Assembly (NCBI GenBank): GCA_046154695.1
Contig: JBJXFI010000244.1
Coordinates: 1-25,134 of the forward strand
Length of the DNA: 25,134 nucleotides
Direction of reading: 5' to 3'
Source: DALYLB01 sp046154695
GTDB lineage: Bacteria > Acidobacteriota > Blastocatellia > RBC074
In this document: positions 18,512 through 25,134 of the stretch, one piece after another
How positions within the stretch are numbered: the stretch's first letter is position 1
Layout of the letters: every line of letters starts with the position of its first letter
Translations under genes and position numbers: made by a program
The notes under the pieces: generated by a model
Database searches by the model: none
Told to the model about the DNA's origin: nothing
What the model saw: only the letters and a program-made list of their open reading frames with translations

Positions 18512-21328
18512 ATGAAGCACCAAGAATCTATGTCAACCGAAGCGAAACTCGACTTGAAAGCCACCGTCAACCTTCCGGACACGCAATTTCCGCTCAAGGG
18601 GAACCTGGCGCAGAACGAACCCTTGCGTTTGCAGCGATGGGAGGCGATGGACCTCTATGCGCGATTGAAAGAGGCGCGCGCGGGCCATCCGCTCTTTGTG
18701 CTGCACGACGGCCCGCCGTACGCGAACGGCAACATTCACATCGGACACGCGCTCAACAAGACGCTCAAGGATTTCGTGGTGAAGTCGCGATCGATGATGG
18801 GCCATTGGGCGCCCTACATCCCGGGCTGGGACTGCCACGGGCTGCCGATCGAGATCAAGGTCGAGGAGGAGCTGAAGAAGAACAAGGTCGAGCTCGACCG
18901 CCTGGCGATCCGCAAGGCGGCGCGCGCGCATGCCGACAAGTTCGTCAAGCTGCAGGGCGAGGATTTCAAGCGGTTGGGCATTCTGGGCGAGTGGAATGAC
19001 CCGTACGTGACGATGAGTCCGACCTATCAGGCCAACATCGTCCGGGCGTTCGGCAAATTCGTCGAGCGGGGCGTGGTTTACAAGGGATCGCGGCCGGTGC
19101 ACTGGTGCATCAGTTGCGTGACCTCGCTGGCCGAGGCCGAGGTCGAGTACGAGGATCATGCGAGCTATTCGATCTATGTGAAGTTCGCCTTTCCCGACGC
19201 GGCGAAGCTGGATGCGTCGCTCGCGGGCAAACCGGTGAGCATCGTGATCTGGACGACGACGCCCTGGACGCTGCCGGCCAACCTGGGCATCGCCGTGCAT
19301 CCGAAATTCGAGTACAACGCGGTCGCGGTGGGCGAAGAGGTCTTCATCGTCGCGAGCGGCCTGCTCGAAGCGGTTGCGAAGACGCTGGGCTGGACCGATT
19401 ACCGCGTCGTCGGGACCTATAACGGAGGGCAGTTCGACCGGCTCAACGCGCGCCATCCGTTCATCGATCGACAAAGCCTGCTGATGCTCGGCGATCACGT
19501 CACGCTCGACGCGGGGACGGGCGCCGTGCATACGGCGCCGGGGCATGGGTACGAGGACTTTCTGATCGGCCGGGAGTACGGCCTGGAGATCTACAATCCG
19601 GTCGATGGGCGCGGCTATTTCATGAAGGATGTGGAGCACTTTGCCGGGCAGCGCGTGGTGGCGCTCAGCAAGAGCGACGCCGACGGCAACAAGGCGATCA
19701 TCGCGCATTTGGAGGCGACGGGCGCGCTGCTCCGGTCGGAGAAGTTCAATCACTCCTATCCGCATTGCTGGCGCTGCCACAATCCGGTCATCTTCCGGGC
19801 GACGCCCCAATGGTTCATTTCGATGGAGCAGAGCGGATTGAACGCCGAGGCGATCGCCGCGAGCGACGAAGTGTCGTGGTATCCGTCGTGGGGCGCCGAG
19901 CGGATGAAGAACATGTTCAAGGACCGGCCCGATTGGAACATTTCGCGCCAGCGGGCGTGGGGCGTGCCGATCACGGTCTTCTATTGCGAGGATTGCGGCG
20001 AGTCGCTGCTCGATCACAAGGTGATCAATCATGTAGCCAATCTCTTCGAGGAGTCGTCCGCCGACATCTGGTACGAGCTCGACCCGAAGGATCTGCTTCC
20101 CGCCGGGGCGAAATGCGGCAAGTGCGGATCCGAAAAGCTGACGAAGGAGATGGACATTCTCGATGTCTGGTTCGATTCAGGGGCGAGTTCGCTCGGCGTG
20201 CTCGAACCGCGGGGCCTGCCCTATCCGGCCGATGTCTATCTGGAGGGCGGGGATCAATTTCGCGGCTGGTTCAATTCCTCGCTGGTCGTGGGCCTGGCGG
20301 TGAAGGGCGCCGCGCCCTATCGCGCCGTGATCATGAACGGCTGGGTCGTCGACGAAGACGGCAAGAAGATGTCGAAGTCGAAGGGCGACGCCCTCGCGCC
20401 CGATAAGTTCACGAACCAGTACGGCGCGGACATTCTGCGCCTATGGTGCGCCGCGCTCAACTATCACGAAGACATGCGCATCGGGCAGGAGATCATCAAT
20501 CGCCTCTCCGATTCGTATCGCAAGCTGCGCAATACGGCCCGCTACTGCCTGGGGAACCTGGCGGACTTCGATCCGCAGGCGGACCGCGTGGCCTATGACC
20601 GGATGGCGGAGATCGATCGCTGGGCCCTGGCCGAGTTGAACGAGGTCACGAGGAAGGTCCTGGCCGCCTACGAGCAATACGATTTCACCGCGGTCTACCA
20701 GACGCTCTATTCATTCGCCACCGTCGAGTTGTCGGCCCTCTATTTCGATATTCTGAAGGACCGGCTCTATACCAGCGCGCCGAAATCGCGCGCGCGGCGA
20801 TCGGCGCAGACGGCGGTCTATGAGATCGTTCATCGCATGGCGCGGCTGCTTGCGCCGCTGCTCGTCTTTACCGCCGACGAGATCTGGGAGCATATCCCCG
20901 GCGCGGCGGACGAGGCGGCCTCGGTTCATCTGACCGTCTTCCCGGCCTGTGAGACGGCCTGGGCCGATGACGGGCTTCGAGCGCGGTATGAGCGGCTCAT
21001 CGGAGTTCGGGCCGCCGTTATGAAATCGCTCGAGGACGCGCGCAACGCAAAGCTGATCGGGGCCGGCCTCGAAGCCCGCGTGACGATCACGGCCGATCCG
21101 GAGACGAAAGCGTTCCTCGAATCGTTCGGCGAGGACCTGCGCTTCAACTTCATCGTCTCGCAGGTCACGCTCGTTGCGGGCGCCGGCCTGGACGTCAGGG
21201 TCGAAAAGGCCGACGGCGCGAAATGCGAGCGATGCTGGCACTATACGACCGATGTGGGCGCGAATTCGAACTATCCGGGGGCTTGCTTGCGGTGCGCCGG
21301 GAATCTCGACGAGCGGTTGGCGGTATAG
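18512..21328 (+). CDS. ileS: Isoleucyl-tRNA synthetase (bacterial type 1)
   Basis: Charges tRNA-Ile and hydrolyses mischarged valine. It is 938 aa from the ATG at 18512; an ATG at 18530 is also possible, and neither has a good ribosome-binding site. Class I motifs: HIGH (76-79) in DGPPYANGNIHIGHALNKTLKD and KMSKS (619-623). The editing domain has WTTTPWTLPANLGIAVHP and GTGAVHTAPGHGYEDF. An internal Cys cluster lies at CEDCGESLL...CGKCGS. The C-terminus carries the zinc finger CERCWHYTTDVG...CLRCAGNL, which marks type 1 enzymes. It follows a terminator and precedes lspA by 60 nt, the classic ileS-lspA order. Confidence 0.97.
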   Translation: MKHQESMSTEAKLDLKATVNLPDTQFPLKGNLAQNEPLRLQRWEAMDLYARLKEARAGHPLFVLHDGPPYANGNIHIGHALNKTLKDFVVKSRSMMGHWAPYIPGWDCHGLPIEIKVEEELKKNKVELDRLAIRKAARAHADKFVKLQGEDFKRLGILGEWNDPYVTMSPTYQANIVRAFGKFVERGVVYKGSRPVHWCISCVTSLAEAEVEYEDHASYSIYVKFAFPDAAKLDASLAGKPVSIVIWTTTPWTLPANLGIAVHPKFEYNAVAVGEEVFIVASGLLEAVAKTLGWTDYRVVGTYNGGQFDRLNARHPFIDRQSLLMLGDHVTLDAGTGAVHTAPGHGYEDFLIGREYGLEIYNPVDGRGYFMKDVEHFAGQRVVALSKSDADGNKAIIAHLEATGALLRSEKFNHSYPHCWRCHNPVIFRATPQWFISMEQSGLNAEAIAASDEVSWYPSWGAERMKNMFKDRPDWNISRQRAWGVPITVFYCEDCGESLLDHKVINHVANLFEESSADIWYELDPKDLLPAGAKCGKCGSEKLTKEMDILDVWFDSGASSLGVLEPRGLPYPADVYLEGGDQFRGWFNSSLVVGLAVKGAAPYRAVIMNGWVVDEDGKKMSKSKGDALAPDKFTNQYGADILRLWCAALNYHEDMRIGQEIINRLSDSYRKLRNTARYCLGNLADFDPQADRVAYDRMAEIDRWALAELNEVTRKVLAAYEQYDFTAVYQTLYSFATVELSALYFDILKDRLYTSAPKSRARRSAQTAVYEIVHRMARLLAPLLVFTADEIWEHIPGAADEAASVHLTVFPACETAWADDGLRARYERLIGVRAAVMKSLEDARNAKLIGAGLEARVTITADPETKAFLESFGEDLRFNFIVSQVTLVAGAGLDVRVEKADGAKCERCWHYTTDVGANSNYPGACLRCAGNLDERLAV

Positions 21329-21361
21329 GACTTATGGGACTTCTGCGATACTCATAAGTCC
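21328..21361 (+). other. 11-bp hairpin between ileS and lspA
   Basis: GGACTTATGGG (21328-21338) and CTCATAAGTCC (21351-21361) pair over 11 bp, including one G-U, around a 12-nt loop; the left arm starts on the last base of the ileS stop codon. No T tract follows, so it is not a standard terminator. It may adjust lspA expression or be part of a dispersed short repeat. Confidence 0.5.
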
Positions 21362-21388
21362 TCTGAGCCCCATTGATAATCAATCGAA

Positions 21389-21889
21389 ATGAGATCGAAA
21401 TTTGCCTATCTGATTCTCGCGCTATGTCTGATCGTTGCGGATCAGGCATCAAAGGTTTGGGCGACGCTGCGGCTCAAGCCGGTGATGACCATGGAGGTCA
21501 TGCCGGGATATTTCCGGCTGAGTTATGCCACGAACCGCGGCGTGGCATTCAGCTTGTTCGCCGACAGCAGTTTCGATGTGCGATGGATCTTCGCGGCCAT
21601 CTCGATTCTGGCGGCGGTTTTTGTCCTGAGCCATCTGTGGCGGGCGGCGGCGGGGCAGCGGCGATTGCGTTTTGCGCTCGCGTTGCTGCTCTCGGGGATC
21701 ATCGGCAATCTGATCGACCGCATCCGGTTGGGAGAGGTGGTCGATTTCATTGAACTCCACTGGCGCGATCAATATGCCTGGCCGACCTTCAATGTGGCCG
21801 ACTCGGCGATCTGCGCGGGCGCCGTGCTGCTTGCAATCGAAATGATCTGGGAGGCGCGCGCCGATCCGGCGCCCGCCGCAACCGAATAA
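21389..21889 (+). CDS. lspA: Lipoprotein signal peptidase (signal peptidase II)
   Basis: Inner-membrane aspartyl protease that cuts signal peptides from diacylglyceryl-prolipoproteins. It is 166 aa, the normal length, with four hydrophobic helices (~5-25, ~65-85, ~92-112, ~137-155). Family residues are present: D18 in VADQASK, N49 in TNRGVAFSL, N107 in GNLIDR, the catalytic pair D119 (EVVDFIELHW) and D138 (FNVADSAI). It works after Lgt, whose gene starts 41 nt downstream, so two of the three lipoprotein-maturation steps are encoded side by side. The ribosome-binding site at the ATG is weak. Confidence 0.96.
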   Translation: MRSKFAYLILALCLIVADQASKVWATLRLKPVMTMEVMPGYFRLSYATNRGVAFSLFADSSFDVRWIFAAISILAAVFVLSHLWRAAAGQRRLRFALALLLSGIIGNLIDRIRLGEVVDFIELHWRDQYAWPTFNVADSAICAGAVLLAIEMIWEARADPAPAATE

Positions 21890-21930
21890 TGTTTTGATTT
21901 CCGCCCGCAGGCGGAGCTCCGTGCGATTCT

Positions 21931-22794
21931 ATGTTCCCCGAACTATTCAAGCTTCCTTACACCAATTTCGTCTTCAATACCTATGGCCTGCTGCTGGCGA
22001 TCTCGTTCATCGTCGGATTGCTGGTGATGTCGCGGCTGGCGGAGCGGGACGGGCTGGACAAGCAGAAGGTCTATGACCTGGGGTTGTGGGTGCTGGCCGC
22101 GTCGCGGGTCGGATCGAAGCTGCTGCTGGTGATCACGGAATGGGACGAATATTCCGTCCGGGGGTTCAGCGAGATCTTCACGCGGGACTTTCTGCTGTCG
22201 GCGGGCGTCTATTACGGAGGATTTCTGGCGGCGGTGGTGGCCTCGGTGGTGGTGATGCGGCGGTACAGGCTGCCGTGGTGGCGGACGGCCGACGCCTTCG
22301 CGCCGGGGATCGCGATCGGGCAGGCGATCGGGCGGCTCGGCTGTTTCAGCGCCGGCTGCTGCTGGGGAAGGCCGACGACGGCCTGGTGCGGCGTCCATTT
22401 CACCGATCGCGGGCACGAGATCACCAATGTTCCGACGGTTGTCGCCAATCTTTCCGACCCGATACAGCAGAATGTCTGGGCGGAGCGCCTGGGCGGGCTG
22501 CAGGCGCCGATCCGGCTCCATCCGACCCAGCTCTATGAATCCGCGGCGATGATCGTGATCTTCCTCGCCCTGCTGGCGCTCTTCGGCCGCCGGCGATTTC
22601 ACGGGCAGGTGATTCTGGCGTACGCGCTGCTCTATGCCGTCGCGCGGTTCATCATCGAATTCTGGCGCGATGATCCGCGCGGAGAGATCCTGGGCGCGTC
22701 CACATCGCAGTTCATCGCCGTGGTCTCGTTCATCGGCGCGATCGGCGCCTATCTTTACAGGGTCCGGGTGCAGCCGGCGGCAAAGACCGCCTGA
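21931..22794 (+). CDS. lgt: Phosphatidylglycerol--prolipoprotein diacylglyceryl transferase
   Basis: Inner-membrane enzyme that moves diacylglycerol from phosphatidylglycerol to the lipobox cysteine, the first step of lipoprotein maturation. It is 287 aa with about seven hydrophobic segments. Landmarks: NTYGLLLAISF near 16-26, GVYYGGFLAA (92-101, Tyr at the place where E. coli has the HGG histidine), GQAIGRLGCFSAGCCWGRPT (130-149, the Lgt signature with R135 and a Cys-rich variant), LHPTQLYES, and RFIIEFWRDDPRG near the C-terminus. A CCGCC/GGCGG hairpin at 21901-21914 sits in the gap after lspA. The ATG at 21931 has GGAG only at an unfavourable 14-nt spacing, so translation may be modest or coupled. 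Confidence 0.95.
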   Translation: MFPELFKLPYTNFVFNTYGLLLAISFIVGLLVMSRLAERDGLDKQKVYDLGLWVLAASRVGSKLLLVITEWDEYSVRGFSEIFTRDFLLSAGVYYGGFLAAVVASVVVMRRYRLPWWRTADAFAPGIAIGQAIGRLGCFSAGCCWGRPTTAWCGVHFTDRGHEITNVPTVVANLSDPIQQNVWAERLGGLQAPIRLHPTQLYESAAMIVIFLALLALFGRRRFHGQVILAYALLYAVARFIIEFWRDDPRGEILGASTSQFIAVVSFIGAIGAYLYRVRVQPAAKTA

Positions 22795-22818
22795 GCGCGC
22801 TCTCCGGACATCATCCTT

Positions 22819-24864
22819 ATGCGTCTGGCCTATTTCACGCCGCTCCCCCCGAGCAAGTCGGGCATCGCCGACTACAATGCGGAGCTGCTGCCGCATCTGG
22901 CGCGCGGCGCGGAGATCACCGTCTTTGTGGATCAGGCGGACCAGCTGCGGCTGAACGCGGACAGCCCCCACTTCGACCTCATCGACGCGGCGCATTTCGA
23001 TGAGGTCCGGCGGCAGCGCCCCTTCGATCTCTGCGTTTATCATCAGGGAAACAACCCCTATCACGAATATGTCTATGATCGCGCGATCGAGACGCCGGGC
23101 CTGCTCGTGCTTCATGAACACTGCCTGCATCACCTGATCGCATGGAAGACGCTCGGCCGCGGGGATGACGAGGCCTATTGGAGCGAGATGTTCTATGCCT
23201 ATGGCCGCCGCGGCTCGCGGGCGGCGGATATGCGCGCCAACAGCGTCGGAAGCGACTACCAGCAGTTTCTCATGCCGCTCAACCGGCGGATCGCCTCGCG
23301 AAGCCTGGGCGTCATCGTTCACAATGAATACGCGCTCTCGCAGCTCGAAGGAGCGGGAGCGCCGGTCGAGATGATTCCGCACCATCTCGCCCCCCGGACC
23401 TACGACCTGGACCGGATGGACCGGATCGAGTGCCGGCGGTCGCTGGGAATCCCCGACGACGCCTGGGTGATCGCCTCGCATGGGTTTGTGACGCAGGCGA
23501 AGCGGATTCCGGTCGTGCTGGCGGCATTTCAACGCCTGCTGCGGATTCTGCCGAACGCGCACTACCTGATCGTCGGCGAGGACCATTGGAAATGGAGCGT
23601 CGGTCCGATGGTGGAGGAGATGAACCTGCGGGACCGGGTGCGGATCACCGGCTATGTGACGGAGCGGGACTTCTTCCGTTATCTGAAGGCCGTCGATGTG
23701 ATCGTCAACCTGCGGTACCCGACGGCCGGAGAGACTTCCGGCACGCTCGTCCGCTCGCTGGGAACGGGGAAGCCGGTGATCGTCACGGACTTCGGCCAGT
23801 TCGGAGAGCTCCCCGACGATGTGGTGATGAAGGTCCCGATCGGGCCGAATGAGGAGAACGAACTGTTCAAGCGATTGCATGCGCTTGCGCTTCGGCCGAC
23901 GCTTCGCGACCGTCTCAGCCGGCGCGCCATGGAGTGGGCCCGCGACGAATGCGCGATCGAAAAGTCCGCCGCCCGCTATCTCGATTTCGCCGCGCGGATT
24001 CTCGAACGGCGCGGGCATCCTCGCTCCGCCCCGCCGACACCGAACTACCGGCTCGATTTCAAGGAGTCGCCGTCGATCGCCTTCGACCGGGAAGAGGCCC
24101 TCGATTTTGTCATGAATTTTTACACCGGGGACGCGGATGCGACCGGCTACCTGCGCAAGCACGGCAGCCGCCTGCTGCGCACGGTGGAGCTTGTTCCGCA
24201 GGGCGGGCCGGACAAGCGGCTGCTCGAACTGAGCAGCTATTGCCAGATGCCCCTGCTCATCCGACGCTACGGCGGATACGGCGAGATCGCCGTGACCAAT
24301 TTCTGGGAAGGCCGAACGCGCGAGCAGGTCCAATCCTTCCGCCACGCCGCGACCGGCGAGGAGGCCTCGTTCACGATGAAGAACGTGGACGCCGAGCGCG
24401 ACCAGTTCCCGTTTCCCGACAATCATTTCGATGTCGTGTTGTGCTGCGAGCTGATCGAGCATCTGCGCGAGGATCCGATGCATATGCTGACGGAGCTCAA
24501 CCGCGTGCTTCGCTGGGGCGGCCTGCTGATCCTGACGACCCCGAACATCGCCAGCGCCTTCAGCGTCGGAGAGGCTCTTGCCGGGCGCAGCCCCAACATC
24601 TACGGCCTCTACAACCGCCATAATTCCGCCGATCGCCACAGCCGGGAATACGCCCCGGGCGACGTTCGCACGGTTCTCGAAGCGGCCGGCTTCAAGGTCG
24701 TGCGCCTCTTCACCGAGGACGTCTGGCACGCGACCGACGAGGCGCTTCTCCGCTCGCTCGACGCGACCGGCGTCCCCCGGGAGCTGCGCGGCGATAACAT
24801 CTATGCCGTCGGTCGCAAGCAGAGCGAACAGTTCGACCGGTATCCGCACGAGCTGTATGACTAA
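22819..24864 (+). CDS. Fusion of GT4-type glycosyltransferase and SAM-methyltransferase-like domain
   Basis: Product of 681 aa with two domains, probably acting on a surface or secreted glycan. Residues 1-~400 form a GT-B family 4 glycosyltransferase: MRLAYFTPLPPSKSGIADYN at the N-terminus, VGEDHWKWSV, then RYPTAGETSGTLVRSLGTGKPVIVTDFGQFGEL, with Glu residues spaced as in the EX7E motif. Residues ~430-681 are a class I methyltransferase fold: LLELSSYCQMP at ~468, PFPDNHFDVVLCCELIEHL at ~532, then NRVLRWGGLLILTTPNIAS and EYAPGDVRTVLEAAGF. Motif I lacks the usual GxGxG; I recall a similar ELSSYxQM form in acidobacterial proteins but could not check it. The gene starts 25 nt after lgt and is probably the last of the ileS operon. 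Donor and acceptor are unknown. No membrane helix or signal peptide is seen. Confidence 0.88.
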   Translation: MRLAYFTPLPPSKSGIADYNAELLPHLARGAEITVFVDQADQLRLNADSPHFDLIDAAHFDEVRRQRPFDLCVYHQGNNPYHEYVYDRAIETPGLLVLHEHCLHHLIAWKTLGRGDDEAYWSEMFYAYGRRGSRAADMRANSVGSDYQQFLMPLNRRIASRSLGVIVHNEYALSQLEGAGAPVEMIPHHLAPRTYDLDRMDRIECRRSLGIPDDAWVIASHGFVTQAKRIPVVLAAFQRLLRILPNAHYLIVGEDHWKWSVGPMVEEMNLRDRVRITGYVTERDFFRYLKAVDVIVNLRYPTAGETSGTLVRSLGTGKPVIVTDFGQFGELPDDVVMKVPIGPNEENELFKRLHALALRPTLRDRLSRRAMEWARDECAIEKSAARYLDFAARILERRGHPRSAPPTPNYRLDFKESPSIAFDREEALDFVMNFYTGDADATGYLRKHGSRLLRTVELVPQGGPDKRLLELSSYCQMPLLIRRYGGYGEIAVTNFWEGRTREQVQSFRHAATGEEASFTMKNVDAERDQFPFPDNHFDVVLCCELIEHLREDPMHMLTELNRVLRWGGLLILTTPNIASAFSVGEALAGRSPNIYGLYNRHNSADRHSREYAPGDVRTVLEAAGFKVVRLFTEDVWHATDEALLRSLDATGVPRELRGDNIYAVGRKQSEQFDRYPHELYD

Positions 24865-24866
24865 AG

Positions 24867-24894
24867 GCCCGGAAGCGCCGAGCCGGCGCTGGGC
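24867..24894 (+). terminator. GC-rich hairpin after the fusion gene, weak terminator
   Basis: GCCC (24867-24870) plus AGCGCC (24874-24879) pair with GGCGCT (24885-24890) plus GGGC (24891-24894), with a 3-nt bulge and 5-nt loop. It starts 3 nt after the stop. Only a TTT follows at 24897-24899, so it is a weak intrinsic terminator at best. Confidence 0.35.
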
Positions 24895-24921
24895 GATTTC
24901 CGGGGGGCGTCTGGTTCAACT

Positions 24922-25016
24922 CCACGTGGTTGCGTATAATCTTCACTTAAGTGGAATATTGCCACTTTTGCGATATCACTGGACAATCAGCTCGTTTTTG
25001 TGTTCCGAAGGAACAC
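24922..25016. promoter_or_regulatory. Promoter-like and operator-like inverted-repeat cluster
   Basis: The stretch is AT-richer than its surroundings and holds CCACGTGG (24922-24929), a perfect TATAAT (24935-24940), CACTTAAGTG (24944-24953), AAGTGG-N7-CCACTT (24949-24967) and GTGTTCC-GAA-GGAACAC (25000-25016). No convincing -35 box lies 17 nt before the TATAAT. It may be the control region of a gene or RNA that continues beyond the window. No ORF with a ribosome-binding site begins in it. Confidence 0.4.
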
Positions 25017-25026
25017 TTGACGGTAG

Positions 25027-25055
25027 CCGGCGGTGAAGCGAAGCGTAACCGCCGG
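25027..25055. other. 8-bp stem-loop near the right end
   Basis: CCGGCGGT (25027-25034) and ACCGCCGG (25048-25055) pair perfectly around a 13-nt loop (gaagcgaagcgta). Confidence 0.5.
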
Positions 25056-25077
25056 AAATGGAAGGAAAAGCCATCAA

Positions 25078-25128
25078 GCCCCGGCAGGGGCGGCAGACCG
25101 TTGCGCCATCCTGCGCCCCTGCCGGGGC
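25078..25128. repeat. Perfect 15-bp inverted repeat at the window edge
   Basis: GCCCCGGCAGGGGCG (25078-25092) and CGCCCCTGCCGGGGC (25114-25128) are exact inverted copies with a 21-nt loop. This is the longest perfect stem in the window. Only six bases follow before the window ends, so a T tract or a repeat-family context cannot be judged. Confidence 0.7.
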
Positions 25129-25134
25129 GCGTCT

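Noticed and set aside
21943..24849. 968-codon open frame on the minus strand opposite lgt and the fusion gene
   Set aside because: The plus strand encodes two recognisable proteins here; the antisense frame is composition-driven and has no start signals or domains.

Overview
The window is about 25 kb of GC-rich, densely coded bacterial chromosome. It holds 18 convincing protein-coding genes, no rRNA or tRNA gene, no insertion sequence and no CRISPR array. The gene content points to Acidobacteriota with moderate confidence. This rests on a TIGR02999-type ECF sigma factor next to a Ser/Thr kinase with a PD40/TolB propeller, an Ala/Pro-rich single-receiver protein ahead of valS, and a GT4-methyltransferase fusion with a degenerate motif I. 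I judged the taxon from protein style only and ran no search.

Layout. (1) 1-5051, plus strand: a receiver-domain protein, then valS-nadC, which overlap by 4 bp behind a promoter whose -10 box sits inside a perfect inverted repeat. (2) 5052-5621: a 570-bp gap with a tiny minus-strand ORF (24 codons, strong ribosome-binding site), a minus-strand terminator, and the promoter and leader of the next gene. (3) 5622-12248, plus strand: ECF sigma factor, membrane Ser/Thr kinase-propeller, biotin-protein ligase, an unrecognised conserved-looking protein preceded by an ATGA-coupled 20-codon ORF, and an RlmD/TrmA-like RNA uracil methyltransferase. (4) 12313-16992: comEC on plus converges on a minus-strand set of tatA, an AlbA_2/HATPase (Schlafen/RecG-like) gene and comEA. 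The 3' ends of comEC and comEA overlap by 65 bp. (5) 17036-18450: two divergent promoters serve tatA (minus) and ytxH (plus); ytxH has a long hairpin-rich leader and is followed by a YtxG-like gene and a strong intrinsic terminator. (6) 18512-24864: ileS-lspA-lgt-glycosyltransferase/methyltransferase, probably one operon. (7) 24865-25134: a non-coding tail dense in inverted repeats, ending in a perfect 15-bp stem at the window edge.

Functionally the window combines translation (ValRS, IleRS, rRNA/tRNA U-methylation), cofactor metabolism (NAD by NadC, protein biotinylation by BirA), envelope work (TatA export, LspA/Lgt lipoprotein maturation, glycan modification, YtxH/YtxG-like proteins), DNA uptake (ComEC, ComEA) and signalling (receiver protein, ECF sigma plus Ser/Thr kinase). 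Most of it is core genome. The least explained parts are the tiny ORF-terminator unit at 5076-5280, the coupled short ORF at 10200, the ytxH leader, the valS operator-like palindrome, the comEC/comEA overlap and the right-end inverted-repeat cluster. I saw no clear sign of a new defence or mobile system.
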